Under the pieces are notes generated by a model. That model did no database searches. It was not told the origin of the DNA and worked only from the letters and a program-made list of their open reading frames with translations. The position numbers were made by a program, and so were the translations under genes. Positions 52,535-54,352 of a stretch of DNA of 54,352 nt are shown in pieces; the stretch's first letter is position 1; the number at the start of each line of letters is the position of its first letter. The stretch is from Deltaproteobacteria bacterium (GTDB lineage: Bacteria > Desulfobacterota > Dissulfuribacteria > Dissulfuribacterales > QOAL01), in assembly GCA_027028245.1 (NCBI GenBank), contig JALVJO010000169.1, forward strand, positions 1 to 54,352, given 5' to 3'.

Positions 52535-53571
52535 GAATTCTTGTCAGTCCACTCCTTGAGAAAACCGTTCATGATCTTTTCCAGGGTGCCTGCAAGTTCC
52601 TGGTAGTCAACGTCCATGGTCTTTATTTCTTCGATGGGAGGAAACTGCTCTGGGCCCTTTATTCCCCGGCGCAGCGGGATCTGGGCAGCCTTGCTTTCTG
52701 CCAGCAGTTTTTCCGTATCCGGGCTCAGGAGGAAATCTATGAATCTTTTTGCCTCTTGTTCATGGGGGGCCTTCCTTATGAGTACAGCACAGTTGGGGAT
52801 CAAGAGTGTGCCCATGCCGTCCTGATCCGGGAAGACGAAACCCAGGGGAAGGCCCTGGGAAATTGCCACATTCACATCGTCCGAATCGGTAAGCCCTGCC
52901 AGACAGGTCCCCCTGGCCACGCTGTTCTTTACATCACCGTTTGATGCCAGGATTTTTCCGCCGTTTTCAGAAAAATCACGGAAGAATTTTTCCGCCCTTT
53001 CACTGCCAAGAACCTGGAACAAGGCCGCTGCGTGCATGGATGTAGTGCCGAAAAGCGGGTTTGCAATGCAGGCAGCACCATGGAAACGCTGATCATTCAG
53101 GTCGAATATGGAAGCAGGCCTTTTTTCCGCCGGGACCCTTTGCTTGTTGTAGATCAGCATCCGTGCCCTGGTGGAAAAACTGGTCCAGTAACCCTCAGGA
53201 TCTGAAAATTTTTCAGGAAGACCCCTGGCAGCAGGAGACTTGTATGGAGCAGCTGCGCCCTTTTTCTTGAGTACGGCAGCCCTTACAGGATCGCCGCTCC
53301 AGAATACGTCTGCAACCGGCCTGTCTTTTTCTGCTATGAGCCTGTTTAGAAGGCCGGTGCTCTTGGTCTCCTCTGTATCTGTTACAAGCCTGACCTTTAT
53401 GCCCGTCAGTTTCTGAAAGCGTTCTGCCACAGGTCTTGCAAATATGTCGTCCACTGAAGTGTAGACGACTACTTCCCCTTTTTCTCCCTGGCTGCTGCAC
53501 GCTGAGAGACAGCAAAGTGCCGGGACGCAGATGAAGAGCAGGAAGGTTCTCAAAATTATTGCAGCATTCAA
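52531..53571 (-). CDS. Periplasmic Fe(III)/thiamine-type solute-binding lipoprotein
   Basis: A 346-residue binding protein with a lipobox LSAC ending at Cys25, so it should be lipid-anchored. The family II extracellular binding fold appears in VVVYTSVDDIFARPVAERF, DVFWSGDP and GLTDSDDVNVA. The overall pattern fits FbpA-like iron binding better than thiamine; the typical FbpA double Tyr for Fe(III) was not located, so the substrate stays open. First gene of the ABC operon. Confidence 0.88.
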   Translation of the reverse strand: MNAAIILRTFLLFICVPALCCLSACSSQGEKGEVVVYTSVDDIFARPVAERFQKLTGIKVRLVTDTEETKSTGLLNRLIAEKDRPVADVFWSGDPVRAAVLKKKGAAAPYKSPAARGLPEKFSDPEGYWTSFSTRARMLIYNKQRVPAEKRPASIFDLNDQRFHGAACIANPLFGTTSMHAAALFQVLGSERAEKFFRDFSENGGKILASNGDVKNSVARGTCLAGLTDSDDVNVAISQGLPLGFVFPDQDGMGTLLIPNCAVLIRKAPHEQEAKRFIDFLLSPDTEKLLAESKAAQIPLRRGIKGPEQFPPIEEIKTMDVDYQELAGTLEKIMNGFLKEWTDKNS

Positions 53572-53576
53572 CCCGG

Positions 53577-54278
53577 CTATTCCTCCATCTTCACAGTAAG
53601 ATCATCAAATGAGGAGGCAGCATCGGCCTTGCTCCACATGCCTACTCCTCCCTCGTCAGGCAGGGTTGAATCCTTGACCTCAATCAGTTTCTTTCCATTC
53701 ACCCAGCCTGTGATCCTGTCATCCTTGGCTGAAATCTTGACGGTAAACCACTTTCCTTCCCTTATTCCCCGCACCCTGGCAGAGCCGAGCATCACCCTGT
53801 CGCCGTCCTTGACATAATAGATCCTGAAGTTGTCTTCCAGAGGGTTCATCCTTGCCACATAATAGTTCATCCTGTCCTTTACCCTCCAGATGGGTCCTCC
53901 ACCCTGGTCTATCCTGCCGCTGTCTGCACGGACCTTTACCTCTATGGAACCGTCCCTGAACCTGATCTCGTCGGACCAGCAGATGTTGAACTGGGAGCCG
54001 GATGGGGATTTTATCTCGGTTATCTTGAGTATATTCGGCCTTGAGGGAGCATCATGGTCCTGAATGACTGTCCAGACTGCGTCGTATTTTGATTTTCTGG
54101 TGGTTTCCACCCTGAATCCGGCAGGAAGCTCGGGATATTGATCAAAATTGATGATAAGAGTTTTATTCTCGCTGCCGTAAAGATCCTCTTTCTCATTGCA
54201 CATGCCCTGTGCCTGAAAAAGGCAGACCAGGATGAAAAGGGCCAAAAGACAAGTGATTTGATGCTTGAAAATCTTCAT
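53577..54278 (-). CDS. Exported beta-sandwich protein (LamG/DUF1080-like)
   Basis: A 233-residue protein with a signal peptide (residues 1-27). The mature part looks like a concanavalin-type beta-sandwich: FRDGSIEVKVRADSG, YYVARMNPLEDNFRIYYVKDG, GKWFTVKISAKDDRITGWVNGKKLIEVKD and GGVGMWSKADAASSFDDLTV. Such folds often bind or cut sugars; the catalytic residues of glycosidase families are not evident. It begins 5 bp after the binding-protein gene and could be cotranscribed with the transporter. The last 74 bp of the window show no further gene. Confidence 0.72.
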   Translation of the reverse strand: MKIFKHQITCLLALFILVCLFQAQGMCNEKEDLYGSENKTLIINFDQYPELPAGFRVETTRKSKYDAVWTVIQDHDAPSRPNILKITEIKSPSGSQFNICWSDEIRFRDGSIEVKVRADSGRIDQGGGPIWRVKDRMNYYVARMNPLEDNFRIYYVKDGDRVMLGSARVRGIREGKWFTVKISAKDDRITGWVNGKKLIEVKDSTLPDEGGVGMWSKADAASSFDDLTVKMEE

Positions 54279-54352
54279 GTTTTTCTCTCTTTCTCTTTGA
54301 AGTTTGTTGTTTAAGACGTATTAGACCATGGGGGACAGCGGCAAGTGATGCC

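Overview
The window looks like a chromosomal segment from a strictly anaerobic, respiratory Desulfobacterota-type (deltaproteobacterial) bacterium. The evidence is the combination of multihaem c-type cytochromes, desulfoferrodoxin, a second exported superoxide reductase, two rubredoxins, rubrerythrin, flavodiiron protein, a lone CooC-type ATPase, sigma-54 two-component signalling and a DVU0298-like HEAT protein. Base composition is about half GC by eye. The genus cannot be named from sequence reading alone.

Layout: (1) 1-3514, end of an mre/mrd cell-elongation operon (mreD partial, mrdA, rodA), then tRNA-Ala. (2) 3676-8745, HD phosphohydrolase, small dihaem cytochrome, speE, a diguanylate cyclase, and on the minus strand tRNA-Gly followed by a 12-haem cytochrome gene interrupted by one in-frame UGA. 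(3) 8891-13251, J-domain protein, lysC, cimA, a membrane-anchored helix-hairpin-helix protein and a CooC-like ATPase. (4) 13273-19773, a P2-type cation ATPase coupled to a short FeoA-like reading frame, a repeat element, an unknown (alpha/alpha)-type protein and typA. (5) 19828-27486, a long minus-strand oxygen-defence island: perR, a small winged-helix regulator, rubrerythrin, a UGA-containing peroxiredoxin, a pentahaem cytochrome, Tat-exported superoxide reductase, desulfoferrodoxin, ferritin, two rubredoxins, flavodiiron protein and two accessory genes. (6) 27593-37152, yjbQ, TraB-like protein, HDOD protein, kinase/NtrC-type regulator pair, glycosyltransferase, clostripain-family protease, a second kinase. 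(7) 37346-42405, a membrane-anchored collagen-like protein, U32 peptidase, HAD-like protein, EF-hand-like protein. (8) 42781-54278, dicarboxylate symporter, UbiD decarboxylase, Tim44-like, NapH-like ferredoxin, DUF2092-like, PsiE-like proteins and an Fe(III)/thiamine-type ABC importer.

The main discovery is two probable selenoproteins. In the peroxiredoxin at 25502-26095, UGA sits exactly where the peroxidatic cysteine belongs (FTFV-U-PTE). In the multihaem cytochrome at 6791-8587, UGA sits in a VPG-U-Q context and the frame continues without a break through two more haem motifs. Both UGAs are followed, at almost identical distance, by an 8-bp perfect hairpin whose loop contains GGA, as expected for bacterial SECIS elements. 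The peroxiredoxin is a known kind of selenoprotein; a selenocysteine in a multihaem cytochrome is much less expected and is the best candidate here for something undescribed.

A second structural theme is a family of about 220-235-bp fold-back repeats (16166, 42491, 49476) with terminal inverted repeats GGGAGCATTCCC. They occupy three of the otherwise gene-free gaps and generate false open reading frames.
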